Origin: JAYRWN01 sp041917975
Lineage (GTDB): Bacteria > Bacteroidota > Bacteroidia > Chitinophagales > Saprospiraceae
DNA length: 35,907 bases
Assembly: GCA_041917975.1 (NCBI GenBank)
Contig: JAYRWN010000356.1
Coordinates: forward strand, 1 to 35,907
Reading direction: 5' to 3'
Below are positions 8,114 to 15,811 of this stretch, in pieces. A model generated the notes under the pieces. The model made no database searches and was not told where the DNA came from. It saw only the letters and a list, made by a program, of their open reading frames with translations. Position 1 is the first letter of the stretch. Every line of letters begins with the position of its first letter. Position numbers and translations under genes: made by a program.

Positions 8114-8335
8114 TTATTTATATCTAAAAATGATACGGCCCCGGGTTAAATCATAAGGGCTCATTTCTACCGATACTTTGTCTCCTGGCAAAATTCGGAT
8201 GTAATTCATCCGCATTTTCCCAGATATTGTGGCTGTAATCAAATGAGCGTTTTCCAACCTCACACGAAACATGGCATTGGATAAGGCTTCTTCTATTATA
8301 CCATCCTGTTTAATCAAATTCTTTTTTACCGCCAC
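8114..8335 (-). CDS. infA: Translation initiation factor IF-1
   Basis: A 73-residue single S1/OB-fold protein. It contains IEEALSNAMFRVRLENAHLI, the core KMRMNYIRILPGDKVSVE and the ending SPYDLTRGRIIFRYK, all classic IF-1. It occupies the A-site region of the 30S subunit during initiation, with IF-2 and IF-3. It stands between map and rpmJ, the usual position at the spc/alpha junction. Confidence 0.97.
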   Translation of the reverse strand: MAVKKNLIKQDGIIEEALSNAMFRVRLENAHLITATISGKMRMNYIRILPGDKVSVEMSPYDLTRGRIIFRYK

Positions 8336-8354
8336 ACTAAATTTTTTCGGGATG

Positions 8355-8388
8355 CAAATATCTATATATTTATTGAAATATTCTGCAA
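8355..8388 (-). promoter_or_regulatory. Possible internal promoter ahead of infA-rpmJ-rpsM-rpsK-rpsD-rpoA-rplQ
   Basis: On the minus strand GATATTTG (8362-8355) differs at one position from TAnnTTTG, and a TTG at 8388-8386 lies 23 bases upstream, inside the end of map. A start near 8348 would give infA a leader of about 13 bases. The match is imperfect and the region is AT-rich, so a chance match is possible. Confidence 0.3.
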
Positions 8389-9171
8389 TTCTATATTTTT
8401 TTTAATAGCTTCCTCTATCGACCGATGATCGCTAAGGACATCAGCCTGGTTTGCTTTTACCGCAATAGTGTGCTCAAAATGCGCACTCACTTTGCGGTCC
8501 CGTGTAAAAATCGTCCAACCATCATTCGCCTGACGTACGCCTCGGTCGCCCAAGTTAACCATGGGTTCGATAGCTATCACCAGGCCTTCTTTTAGGACAA
8601 TGCCTTTACCGCGCTTACCAAAGTTAGGTACTTCCGGACTTTCGTGAAGTGACTTGCCGACCCCATGACCGACCAGCTCTCTGACTACACCATAGGCATG
8701 TTTGATTTCACAGTGTTCCTGGACGGCATAGCTGATGTCCCCAATACGATTACCAGCTATGGCTTTGGCAATACCTAAATCCAAAGCTTCTTTGGTGGTT
8801 ATGAGCAGTTCCTGAATATCCTCGCTAACCTCCCCAATGGCTATGGTGTAAGCGGCATCTCCATAATATCCGTTCATCTTTACCCCACAGTCTATGGAGA
8901 TGACTTCTCCCGGAAGCACTTCACGGTTTGATGGAATGCCATGCACCACTTGCTCATTAAAAGATAAGCACAGGGTACCTGGAAACCCCCGGTAGCCCTT
9001 AAAGGCCGGAACACCGCCTTGGTCGCGAATCACCTGCTCGGCAACTCCATCTAACTTTAACCCAGTTACGCCAGGTTTAAGTTGTGCCGCTACTTCAGCC
9101 AACGCTTGACAAACTAACAAACAACTTTTGCGGATCAGCTCTATTTCTTCCTCGGACTTGTAGTAAATCAT
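8362..9171 (-). CDS. map: Type I methionine aminopeptidase
   Basis: A 269-residue enzyme that removes the initiator Met from nascent proteins using two metal ions. The expected ligands are present: Asp94 (SIDCGV), Asp105 (GYYGDAA), His169 (GHGVGKSLHE), Glu202 (AIEPMV) and Glu233 (HFEHTIAV), with the substrate His77 in VVHGIPS (numbering from the 9171 start). The ATG at 9171 (MIYYKSEEEIELIRKS) fits the family better than the in-frame ATG at 9180. It lies between secY and infA with no adk gene in between. Confidence 0.96.
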   Translation of the reverse strand: MIYYKSEEEIELIRKSCLLVCQALAEVAAQLKPGVTGLKLDGVAEQVIRDQGGVPAFKGYRGFPGTLCLSFNEQVVHGIPSNREVLPGEVISIDCGVKMNGYYGDAAYTIAIGEVSEDIQELLITTKEALDLGIAKAIAGNRIGDISYAVQEHCEIKHAYGVVRELVGHGVGKSLHESPEVPNFGKRGKGIVLKEGLVIAIEPMVNLGDRGVRQANDGWTIFTRDRKVSAHFEHTIAVKANQADVLSDHRSIEEAIKKNIELQNISINI

Positions 9172-9191
9172 GCCAGTCATTTGACTTTGAA

Positions 9192-10568
9192 TTACATACC
9201 GGCACCTATCTGTTGAATGCCTGTCCCGCCACGCCCTTTGATACGTCCTTCTTTTACTAATCCGTCATATTTACGCATCAAAAGATAACTTTCTATCTGT
9301 TGCAGTGTATCCAGGATAACTGCCACCAAAATCAATAGGGAGGTCCCTCCAAAAAACTGGGCTAAATTTTGGGAAATTCCCAAGCCGTAGGCAATAGTAG
9401 GAATAATGGTAATCAGTCCTAACATAATAGATCCGGGCAAGGTTACTCTGGTCGTTATTTCATCGATAAAATGCTCGGTATCCGTACCTGGTTTTACCCC
9501 AGGGATAAAAGCATTTTGCCGCTTTAGATAGTCAGCATATTGTTTCGGATTCACTATTAAGGCGGTATACACAAAAGTAAATACCACCACCAGCAAAAAT
9601 GAAAGTACTGCCGACAAAAATGAATAGGGATTGGTCAATTGTTGCATAAAATTGCTCGTAGCCATATCTGAGTTACCGCCAAACGTCCAAGTAACCAAGG
9701 TAGCCGGTAGAAACATGATAGCTTGTGCAAATATTATAGGCATTACCCCGGCTGCATTTACTTTAATAGGGATGTAATCCCTGTTACCGCTTACCGGCAT
9801 GTTAATAGCCCCGCGGCCCACCATTCTTTTAGCAAATTGGATGGGTATTTTTCGCACACCCTGCACAATAAGGATAGTAGCCAAAACAATCATAAAGAAT
9901 GCTGCTAATTCCAAGACGAAAAGCAAAATTCCCCCGGCATCTATACGCGATGTCAGTTCGAAAACCAAGGATTGCGGTAGTTGCGCAATAATTCCGATCA
10001 TGATCAACATGGATATCCCGTTGCCGATACCGCGATCGGTAATTTTTTCACCGAGCCACATTGCAAAAATGGTTCCTGCGGATAAGGTAATAATAGAGCT
10101 AAACAAGAAAATACCCGCATTCACATTGGGCGAAATGGCTTCCTGTGCTTTAATCATGGTTAGATAACCGCCACCTTGTACCAAGGTAATAAAGATGGTC
10201 AGGATACGGGTGATCTGATTTAATTTCTTCCGTCCGGATTCACCTTCATGCATTTGAAGACGCTGAAAATAAGGGACAAAAAATCCCAACAACTGTACTA
10301 TAATGGACGCCGTGATATAAGGCATAATACCTAAGGCAAATACTGAGGCATTATTAAATGCTCCTCCGGTAAAGTTATTGATCAGGGTCAACAAGTCCTT
10401 GGCAGCAGACGTACTGATTTGTGCGCTAAGTTTACCGGCATCTACACCGGGTAACACCACAAATTTTCCAAAGCGGTAAATGAGTATCAGCCCAAGGGTA
10501 TAGATAATCCGCTTGCGCAGTTCCTCAATTTTCCAAATATTTTTTATGGTATCTATTAGCCGTTTCAT
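9192..10568 (-). CDS. secY: Protein translocase channel subunit SecY
   Basis: A 458-residue polytopic protein with about ten membrane segments. Family signs: the N-terminal IWKIEELRKRIIYTLGLI, the plug-side stretch ending in GIMPYITASIIVQLL, GIGNGISMLIMIGI, the cytosolic loop RKIPIQFAKRMVGR and NAAGVMPIIFAQAIM. SecY forms the membrane pore of the Sec system with SecE and SecG, which are encoded elsewhere. It is 9 bp after rplO, as in the spc operon. Confidence 0.98.
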   Translation of the reverse strand: MKRLIDTIKNIWKIEELRKRIIYTLGLILIYRFGKFVVLPGVDAGKLSAQISTSAAKDLLTLINNFTGGAFNNASVFALGIMPYITASIIVQLLGFFVPYFQRLQMHEGESGRKKLNQITRILTIFITLVQGGGYLTMIKAQEAISPNVNAGIFLFSSIITLSAGTIFAMWLGEKITDRGIGNGISMLIMIGIIAQLPQSLVFELTSRIDAGGILLFVLELAAFFMIVLATILIVQGVRKIPIQFAKRMVGRGAINMPVSGNRDYIPIKVNAAGVMPIIFAQAIMFLPATLVTWTFGGNSDMATSNFMQQLTNPYSFLSAVLSFLLVVVFTFVYTALIVNPKQYADYLKRQNAFIPGVKPGTDTEHFIDEITTRVTLPGSIMLGLITIIPTIAYGLGISQNLAQFFGGTSLLILVAVILDTLQQIESYLLMRKYDGLVKEGRIKGRGGTGIQQIGAGM

Positions 10569-10577
10569 GCAATAACT

Positions 10578-11024
10578 TTAAAAAGTATGAACTGTGCCGC
10601 CTTTGTCTTCGATGGCTTTTCTGGCAGCTTCTGAAAAAGCATGAGCTTTAACTTGAATGCTGGATTTGATTTTACCTCCCGCTAACACCTTTATTTTTTG
10701 CTGCTTATGGAATACATGATGTTGATGATAAAAAGTCTCATCAAGGTTTTTAGTGTTGAATTTATCCGCCCAGGCTTGCAACTGATCCAGGTTAATGGCC
10801 AGATATTCCTCGCGGTTAATGTTTTTGAATCCTCTTTTGGGCAAGCGCATCTGCAGTGGCATCTGGCCTCCCTCATGGTGACGTTTATTTTTAAAACCAG
10901 ATCTGGACTGATGACCTTTATGCCCTTTAGTGGCGGTACCTCCTTTACCTGATCCTTGCCCCCGACCGATGCGTTTGCTGTTATGTGTGGCACCGTCTTG
11001 TGGTTGCAGATTATGAAGTTCCAT
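10578..11024 (-). CDS. rplO: 50S ribosomal protein L15
   Basis: A 148-residue L15 with the Gly-rich basic N-terminal arm RIGRGQGSGKGGTATKGHKG, the FEGGQMPLxxRLPKRGF-type core seen here as HHEGGQMPLQMRLPKRGFKN, and the C-terminal globular domain ending GGTVHTF. It is a late-assembly 23S rRNA-binding protein. It precedes secY by 9 bp. Confidence 0.97.
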   Translation of the reverse strand: MELHNLQPQDGATHNSKRIGRGQGSGKGGTATKGHKGHQSRSGFKNKRHHEGGQMPLQMRLPKRGFKNINREEYLAINLDQLQAWADKFNTKNLDETFYHQHHVFHKQQKIKVLAGGKIKSSIQVKAHAFSEAARKAIEDKGGTVHTF

Positions 11025-11075
11025 GACTCTTTTACTTTTTTTAAATGTGAAGCTTTCCTGGTTTAGAATCTATTT

Positions 11076-11255
11076 TTATGCCTTTTCAACGGACAACAAG
11101 TGGGAAATTTTTCTCACCATCCCCAGGATTTGAGGGGTGTCATTATGTTCCACAGTTTGTTGCATTTTTTTAATGCCTAAAGCCAGTAAGGTTGCTTTCT
11201 GGCTTTTGTCACGGTGCATGGCACTTTTTACCTGAGTTATTTTTAGTCTGGACAT
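11076..11255 (-). CDS. rpmD: 50S ribosomal protein L30
   Basis: A 59-residue protein read from the gap between rpsE and rplO. It begins MSRLKITQVKSAMHRDKSQK and continues TLLALGIKKMQQTVEHNDT, matching the single-domain bacterial L30 fold, and has the family's expected length. It starts 12 bp after rpsE and ends 51 bp before rplO, its fixed place in the spc operon. Confidence 0.94.
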   Translation of the reverse strand: MSRLKITQVKSAMHRDKSQKATLLALGIKKMQQTVEHNDTPQILGMVRKISHLLSVEKA

Positions 11256-11267
11256 TTTTAAGATAAC

Positions 11268-11786
11268 TTATCCGTTAAACAATTTTTCCAATGACACATT
11301 CCGCTGTGCGGCAATACGAATAGGATTACGCATTTTAGTCAAAGCGTCAATAGTCGCCTTCACGACGTTGTGAGAGTTGGAAGAACCAAACGACTTGGCC
11401 AACACATTATGGACTCCGGCTATATCCAGAACAGCACGCATGGCACCTCCTGCTATAACACCCGTACCCGGGGCTGCTGGCTTGATCAACACCCGTCCGG
11501 CACCGTATTTACCTTTTTGTTCATGGGGTATAGTGCCATTATAGACAGGTACTTTGACCAGATTCTTCTTCGCATCATCTACGGCTTTGGAAATGGCTTC
11601 GGAAACATCTCTGGCTTTACCTAGACCTTCCCCAACAGTACCATTACCGTCGCCAACCACTACCAAAGCGGAGAAACTAAATGTACGTCCTCCTTTAGTT
11701 ACCTTAGCCACCCGGTTCAGGGTCACTAGTTTTTCTTTTAATTCCGCGTCAGTCGGCCTGACTTTTTGAGTTACAACTTTTGCCAT
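11268..11786 (-). CDS. rpsE: 30S ribosomal protein S5
   Basis: A 172-residue S5 with the double-stranded RNA-binding-like N-terminal domain (LNRVAKVTKGGRTFSFSALV, VGDGNGTVGEGLGKARDVSE) and the C-terminal domain (PAAPGTGVIAGGAMRAVLDI). It acts in decoding fidelity and mRNA unwinding at the 30S entry. The spectinomycin loop region appears standard. Neighbours are rplR (14 bp) and rpmD (12 bp). Confidence 0.97.
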   Translation of the reverse strand: MAKVVTQKVRPTDAELKEKLVTLNRVAKVTKGGRTFSFSALVVVGDGNGTVGEGLGKARDVSEAISKAVDDAKKNLVKVPVYNGTIPHEQKGKYGAGRVLIKPAAPGTGVIAGGAMRAVLDIAGVHNVLAKSFGSSNSHNVVKATIDALTKMRNPIRIAAQRNVSLEKLFNG

Positions 11787-11800
11787 TGCTGGATTTATTT

Positions 11801-12154
11801 TTAAAATTTAAGGCCTCCCTCACGGGCACCTTCTGCTATTGCTTTTACTCTCCCGTGATATAAGTACCCGCCGCGGTCGAACACCACTTCCTGAATGTCT
11901 TTAGCCTTTGCCCGGCTGGCAAGCAAAATACCAACTTGCTTTGCCTGATCAGTTTTAGTTCCTTGGCTTACCAGGTTTTCCTCACGTGAAGACGCTGTAG
12001 CCAAAGTAACCTTGGCATCGTCATCAATAAGTTGACAATAAATGAAACGATTACTCCTATATACAGACAGGCGAGGTCTTAATCCGGTACCACTGATTTT
12101 TTTACGAATACGATAGCGGATCTTTTGTCTTTGCGATTCTTTAGATATAGCCAT
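11801..12154 (-). CDS. rplR: 50S ribosomal protein L18
   Basis: A 117-residue L18, a 5S rRNA-binding protein. Typical features are the basic start RQKIRYRIRKKISGTGLRPR, LSVYRSNRFIYCQLIDDD and the conserved end VVFDRGGYLYHGRVKAIAEG followed by AREGGLKF. It lies 35 bp after rplF and 14 bp before rpsE. Confidence 0.97.
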   Translation of the reverse strand: MAISKESQRQKIRYRIRKKISGTGLRPRLSVYRSNRFIYCQLIDDDAKVTLATASSREENLVSQGTKTDQAKQVGILLASRAKAKDIQEVVFDRGGYLYHGRVKAIAEGAREGGLKF

Positions 12155-12189
12155 GACTTATTCTACTATTCCTTTTATCAAAGTTTCAA

Positions 12190-12750
12190 TTATTTTTTCG
12201 CAGCGGTTTTCCCGGCTTTACGTCTCAATATTTCAGTGGAATACTTAATACCTTTACCTTTATAGGGTTCTGGTTTACGCAAGCTGCGCAATTTGGCTGC
12301 GACCTGGCCTAAAAGTTGGTTGTCGTGACAAGATAACCTGATCACCGGGGCTTTTCCCTTTTCTGTGGCTGTTTCCACTTTGACCTCACTGGGTACAAAA
12401 AAGAAAATGGGGTGTGAATAACCTACCACTATTTCAAGAAGGTTACCCGTGTTGGTTACCCTGAACCCTACTCCGACTAATTCCAAGGTTTTACTAAAAC
12501 CCTCGCTCACGCCTTGTACCATATTATTGATAATCGACCGCGTCAAACCATGCACCTCCCGGTGTCTTTTCTGGTTAGTCGGACGGGATACACTGATCAC
12601 TCCGTCTTCGAAAGTGAGTGTCAGGTCTGGGTCAAATTTTTGCACCAGTATACCTTTTGGACCTTTTATTTTTACTTCATTACCCTTTTCACTTACGCTG
12701 AATTCCACATTTTTTGGAAGGGTAATTGGTGCTTTGCCTACGCGTGACAT
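12190..12750 (-). CDS. rplF: 50S ribosomal protein L6
   Basis: A 186-residue L6 with its two repeated domains, beginning MSRVGKAPITLPKNVEFSVS and carrying the C-terminal signature RKPEPYKGKGIKY. L6 sits near the sarcin-ricin loop at the factor-binding site of the 50S subunit. A short Lys/Ala tail (AGKTAAKK) ends the protein. It lies 23 bp after rpsH. Confidence 0.97.
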   Translation of the reverse strand: MSRVGKAPITLPKNVEFSVSEKGNEVKIKGPKGILVQKFDPDLTLTFEDGVISVSRPTNQKRHREVHGLTRSIINNMVQGVSEGFSKTLELVGVGFRVTNTGNLLEIVVGYSHPIFFFVPSEVKVETATEKGKAPVIRLSCHDNQLLGQVAAKLRSLRKPEPYKGKGIKYSTEILRRKAGKTAAKK

Positions 12751-12773
12751 GAGTACAAGTTTTTTCTAAATCA

Positions 12774-13181
12774 TTAATAAATATAACAGATGAGTTCACC
12801 ACCCATGTTCAATTTTTTTGCAGCTCTGCTGATCATTAAACCTTTAGATGTGGATACAATCGCGATGCCTAATCCATCGATAATTCGCGGCAAATCCTCA
12901 TGGTTCGAATATTTACGCAAGCCTGGGCGACTTACTCTCTCCAGCGAACGAATGATGGGTTCTTTCGTTTCGGGATCATATTTGAGCGCTATTTTGATAA
13001 CCGAACCCTTTTTACCGGCTTCCCCTTCAAATTTGTATTTCAGGATGTAGCCCTGGTCATAAAGAATTTCTGTAATCCTTTTCTTCATTTTAGATGCCGG
13101 AATCTCTACAGTGCGATGACCAGCTTGTTGAGCATTGCGGATGCGTGTTAAATAGTCTGCTATAGGATCAGTTACAGCCAT
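12774..13181 (-). CDS. rpsH: 30S ribosomal protein S8
   Basis: A 135-residue S8 that binds 16S rRNA in the central domain. It begins MAVTDPIADYLTRIRNAQQA, contains the family motif VSRPGLRKYSNHEDLPRIID and GLGIAIVSTSKGLMISRAA, and ends in GGELICYIY. In enterobacteria S8 represses the spc operon by binding an rRNA-like leader near rplE; no such structure was identified here. Confidence 0.97.
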   Translation of the reverse strand: MAVTDPIADYLTRIRNAQQAGHRTVEIPASKMKKRITEILYDQGYILKYKFEGEAGKKGSVIKIALKYDPETKEPIIRSLERVSRPGLRKYSNHEDLPRIIDGLGIAIVSTSKGLMISRAAKKLNMGGELICYIY

Positions 13182-13212
13182 GGTTTTTTCTATCTTTTAC
13201 TGATTAATTTTC

Positions 13213-13482
13213 TTACCAACTTGCTTTAGTTACTCCGGGTATTTTTCCGTCCAAAGCAATTTCTCTAAACTTCACCCGGCAAAGTCCGAACCGACGAATA
13301 TATCCCTTTGGTCGTCCACTCAGTTTACACCGGTTTTTTAATCTTACGGCTGACCCATTCCGAGGCAGCGCATCCAATGCTTCCCAGTTTCCGTCATCTT
13401 TCAGTTTTTGACGTAAATCAGCATATTTGGCTACCATTCTCTCGCGCTTGGCTTGCCGGGCAATTATTGATTTCTTTGCCAT
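13213..13482 (-). CDS. rpsN: 30S ribosomal protein S14 (zinc-free form)
   Basis: An 89-residue S14 beginning MAKKSIIARQAKRERMVAKY and ending GKIPGVTKASW. The zinc-ribbon position reads NRCKLSGRPKGYIRRFGLCR: only one Cys of each former C-x2-C pair remains, so it should not bind zinc. S14 is a late-assembly protein of the 30S head. It lies 12 bp after rplE and 31 bp before rpsH. Confidence 0.97.
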   Translation of the reverse strand: MAKKSIIARQAKRERMVAKYADLRQKLKDDGNWEALDALPRNGSAVRLKNRCKLSGRPKGYIRRFGLCRVKFREIALDGKIPGVTKASW

Positions 13483-13494
13483 ATTTTTTTTCTA

Positions 13495-14049
13495 TTAATT
13501 CTTATTCTTAAAAGGTAAACCCATCAGACGTAACAACTCCATAGCTTCATTATCGGTTTTGGCCGTTGTAACTATGGTTATATCCATCCCCAGGATGCGA
13601 TTCACTTTATCCAGATCTATCTCCGGGAAAATAATATGTTCAGTAACCCCTAAAGTGTAGTTTCCGCGGCCATCGAAACTTTTGTCCGGGATTCCCCTGA
13701 AGTCCCTTACCCGCGGCAAAGCCACAGATATCAAGCGGTCCAAAAATTCGTACATGCGCTCATTACGCAAAGTTACTTTCGCACCGATGGGTATGTTTTC
13801 ACGAAGTTTAAAGTTTGAAATTGCCTTCCGGGATATGGTAGGCACTGCCCTTTGTCCGGCAATCATACTTAATTCTTCAATAGCTGCATCCACCAGTTTT
13901 TTATCCTGTGTAGCCTGCCCAATACCTTGATTTATAGATATTTTTACAATACGAGGTATTTGCATGATGCTTTGATAATTAAACTGCTCGCGCAATTTAG
14001 GCATCACTTCTTCGACATATTGTTTTTTGAGTCTAGGAATATAGCTCAT
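13495..14049 (-). CDS. rplE: 50S ribosomal protein L5
   Basis: A 184-residue L5, which binds 5S rRNA and contacts the P-site tRNA. Motifs: SINQGIGQATQDKKLVDAAI, RKAISNFKLRENIPIGAKVT, RDFRGIPDKSFDGRGNYTLG. The ATG at 14049 shares its A with the rplX stop in the sequence TGATG, a stop-start arrangement that points to translational coupling. A GTG one codon earlier (14052) is in frame but less likely. Confidence 0.97.
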   Translation of the reverse strand: MSYIPRLKKQYVEEVMPKLREQFNYQSIMQIPRIVKISINQGIGQATQDKKLVDAAIEELSMIAGQRAVPTISRKAISNFKLRENIPIGAKVTLRNERMYEFLDRLISVALPRVRDFRGIPDKSFDGRGNYTLGVTEHIIFPEIDLDKVNRILGMDITIVTTAKTDNEAMELLRLMGLPFKNKN

Positions 14050-14387
14050 CACTTTATTATTTCACCTGATTTCTTAGAAATTCGAACTGTTTTGCCATCA
14101 ACTTCGGCACGGCCGACACGAGTGGGTTCACCGCTTTTAGGATCTAGCAGAGCCAGTTTAGAAAGATGGATTGGGCGGTTAATTTCTTTAATGCCTCCTG
14201 GATTATTATTAGCTGGTTTGGTGTGTTTTTTGGCAATATTTATACCATCTACTATTGCGGAATATTTTTTCGGAAATACCTCCAGCACTTCAGCTTTATC
14301 GCCACGGTGTACACCAGATAAAATCTGGACACGATCTCCTTTCTTAATATGCACTTTAGTCGTCTGATGACTGTTTTTCTTTTTCAT
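14049..14387 (-). CDS. rplX: 50S ribosomal protein L24
   Basis: A 112-residue L24 with a KOW motif near the N-terminus (IKKGDRVQILSGVHRGDKAE), then NIAKKHTKPANNNPGGIKEI and the C-terminal LDPKSGEPTRVG. L24 starts 50S assembly by binding the 5' domain of 23S rRNA. The stop TGA overlaps the start of rplE by one base; rplN is 15 bp upstream. Confidence 0.97.
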   Translation of the reverse strand: MKKKNSHQTTKVHIKKGDRVQILSGVHRGDKAEVLEVFPKKYSAIVDGINIAKKHTKPANNNPGGIKEINRPIHLSKLALLDPKSGEPTRVGRAEVDGKTVRISKKSGEIIK

Positions 14388-14402
14388 TTACTGTGGCAAT
14401 TT

Positions 14403-14768
14403 TTAAAGCACTTCAGGTGCAAGTGATACAATCCGCATATAGTCTTTTTCGCGTAATTCACGGGCTACCGGGCCAAAGATACGTGTGCCTCTGGGCTCAT
14501 CTGTAGCATTCAGCAAGACGACAGCATTATCATCAAACCGGATATATGAACCGTCCTTGCGGCGTACTTCTTTAGTGGTCCTAACCACCACCGCTTTGGA
14601 CACCGACCCTTTTTTGAGGCCTCCCGGAGAAGCGCTTTTCACCGAAACTACAATTTTATCGCCCAAGGAGGCATAACGGCGTCTGGTCCCACCAAGTACA
14701 CGGATGCAGAGCACTTCTTTTGCTCCACTATTATCCGCTACTTTTAATCTGCTTTCTTGCTGTATCAT
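14403..14768 (-). CDS. rplN: 50S ribosomal protein L14
   Basis: A 121-residue L14 starting MIQQESRLKVADNSGAKEVL, with the signature SKAVVVRTTKEVRRKDGSYI and ending FGPVARELREKDYMRIVSLA. It is located at the subunit interface (bridge B8) and near the silencing factor RsfS site. It lies 32 bp after rpsQ and 15 bp before rplX. Confidence 0.98.
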   Translation of the reverse strand: MIQQESRLKVADNSGAKEVLCIRVLGGTRRRYASLGDKIVVSVKSASPGGLKKGSVSKAVVVRTTKEVRRKDGSYIRFDDNAVVLLNATDEPRGTRIFGPVARELREKDYMRIVSLAPEVL

Positions 14769-14800
14769 AATGATTGCGCCTGAATGTTATAAAAGAATAT

Positions 14801-15058
14801 TTACTTCGCTTTTTCAATGATTTCAACCACTCTCCACCGTTTAGTTTTACTCAGCGGCCGGGTTTCCATGATTTTAACCAAATCACCTATTTGGCATTCA
14901 TTATTTTCGTCATGCACCATAAATTTTTTGGTTTTCATCACGGACTTGCCATAGATCGGGTGACGCAACCTCCTTTCAACGGCTACGGTAATTGATTTTT
15001 GCATTTTATTGCTACTTACTACGCCCACCCGGGTTTTTCTTTGATTTCTTTCAGTCAT
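14801..15058 (-). CDS. rpsQ: 30S ribosomal protein S17
   Basis: An 85-residue OB-fold protein, a primary 16S rRNA binder. It has KTRVGVVSSNKMQKSITVAV, RHPIYGKSVMKTKKFMVHDE and the S17 signature around IGDLVKIMETRPLSKTKRWR. It follows rpmC by 32 bp. Confidence 0.97.
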   Translation of the reverse strand: MTERNQRKTRVGVVSSNKMQKSITVAVERRLRHPIYGKSVMKTKKFMVHDENNECQIGDLVKIMETRPLSKTKRWRVVEIIEKAK

Positions 15059-15090
15059 ACTAAACGACTTGATATATTTAATTCAAATGG

Positions 15091-15303
15091 TTATTTTTTT
15101 ACACCGTCTAAAACGCGGCGTCTTAATTCCCCTTTTATTCGCGCCAGGTCCCGCCGAACCTCACGTATCCGCAACGGATTTTCCAATCCTTTGATGGTAT
15201 GATCAAACCGCAATTTTTGATACTGCTTTTCAGTATCATTTAGCTCTTTGCGCAAATCATCATCGGTAAACTCGACCAACTGTATATATTTTTTGCTTGG
15301 CAT
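15091..15303 (-). CDS. rpmC: 50S ribosomal protein L29
   Basis: A 70-residue helical-hairpin protein with FTDDDLRKELNDTEKQYQKL, LRFDHTIKGLENPLRIREVR and DLARIKGELRRR, the usual L29 pattern. L29 lies at the exit tunnel and contributes to docking of trigger factor and SRP. The ATG at 15303 (MPSKKYIQLVEF) is preferred; the frame extends three codons to a TTG at 15312 that is unlikely to be used. It lies 20 bp after rplP. Confidence 0.95.
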   Translation of the reverse strand: MPSKKYIQLVEFTDDDLRKELNDTEKQYQKLRFDHTIKGLENPLRIREVRRDLARIKGELRRRVLDGVKK

Positions 15304-15323
15304 GAATCCCAAATATTATATGG

Positions 15324-15743
15324 TTATGATTGATATTCCCTGCTGATGACCACTTTGGTAAGGACCGGTAACTTCTGAGCAGCTAAACTCAACGCTTCAT
15401 GGGCTACCTCTGCCGGTACACCGTCCAACTCAAATAATATCCGGCCCGGTTCTACATAGGCTACGTAATGGTCCAAGGGCCCTTTACCTTTACCCATCCT
15501 CACTTCCTGAGGTTTCTTAGTGATAGGACGATCCGGAAAAACACGCATCCATACGTTACCTTCACGTTTGATGGCCCGGGTCATCGCCACCCGCGCCGCT
15601 TCCAACTGACGGTTAGTCAAGCGGGCAGCATCCAAAGACTTTAGTCCGAAGGTCCCAAAAGCCATGGTTGTCCCCCGTTTGGCTACCTCACGCACCCGAC
15701 TCTTCTGTTGTTTCCGGTACTTAGTCCTTTTTGGTTGTAACAT
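15324..15743 (-). CDS. rplP: 50S ribosomal protein L16
   Basis: A 139-residue L16 with MLQPKRTKYRKQQKSRVREV, RQLEAARVAMTRAIKREGNV, RVFPDRPITKKPQEVRMGKG and the end region ILFELDGVPAEVAHEALSLA. L16 organises the A-site tRNA region of the 50S subunit. The gap to rpsC is 68 bp and contains a promoter-like box. Confidence 0.98.
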   Translation of the reverse strand: MLQPKRTKYRKQQKSRVREVAKRGTTMAFGTFGLKSLDAARLTNRQLEAARVAMTRAIKREGNVWMRVFPDRPITKKPQEVRMGKGKGPLDHYVAYVEPGRILFELDGVPAEVAHEALSLAAQKLPVLTKVVISREYQS

Positions 15744-15786
15744 GGTCTATTTTTTAACTATTTCCTACCCTCCAAAAAAAGTTTGG

Positions 15787-15794
15787 CAAAGGTA
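15787..15794 (-). promoter_or_regulatory. Possible internal promoter box between rpsC and rplP
   Basis: TACCTTTG on the minus strand (15794-15787) is an exact TAnnTTTG match in the 68-bp rpsC-rplP gap. The best upstream partner is a TTA 18 bases away, one mismatch from TTG. A small hairpin CCAAA-CTTTT-TTTGG follows it. It could supply extra transcription for the second half of the ribosomal block, but one box is weak evidence. Confidence 0.3.
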
Positions 15795-15811
15795 CGATGA
15801 TTTAATGAATT

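Noticed and set aside
15744..15780. GGAGGG upstream of rplP as a Shine-Dalgarno sequence
   Set aside because: It is about 24 bases before the ATG, far outside the working distance.
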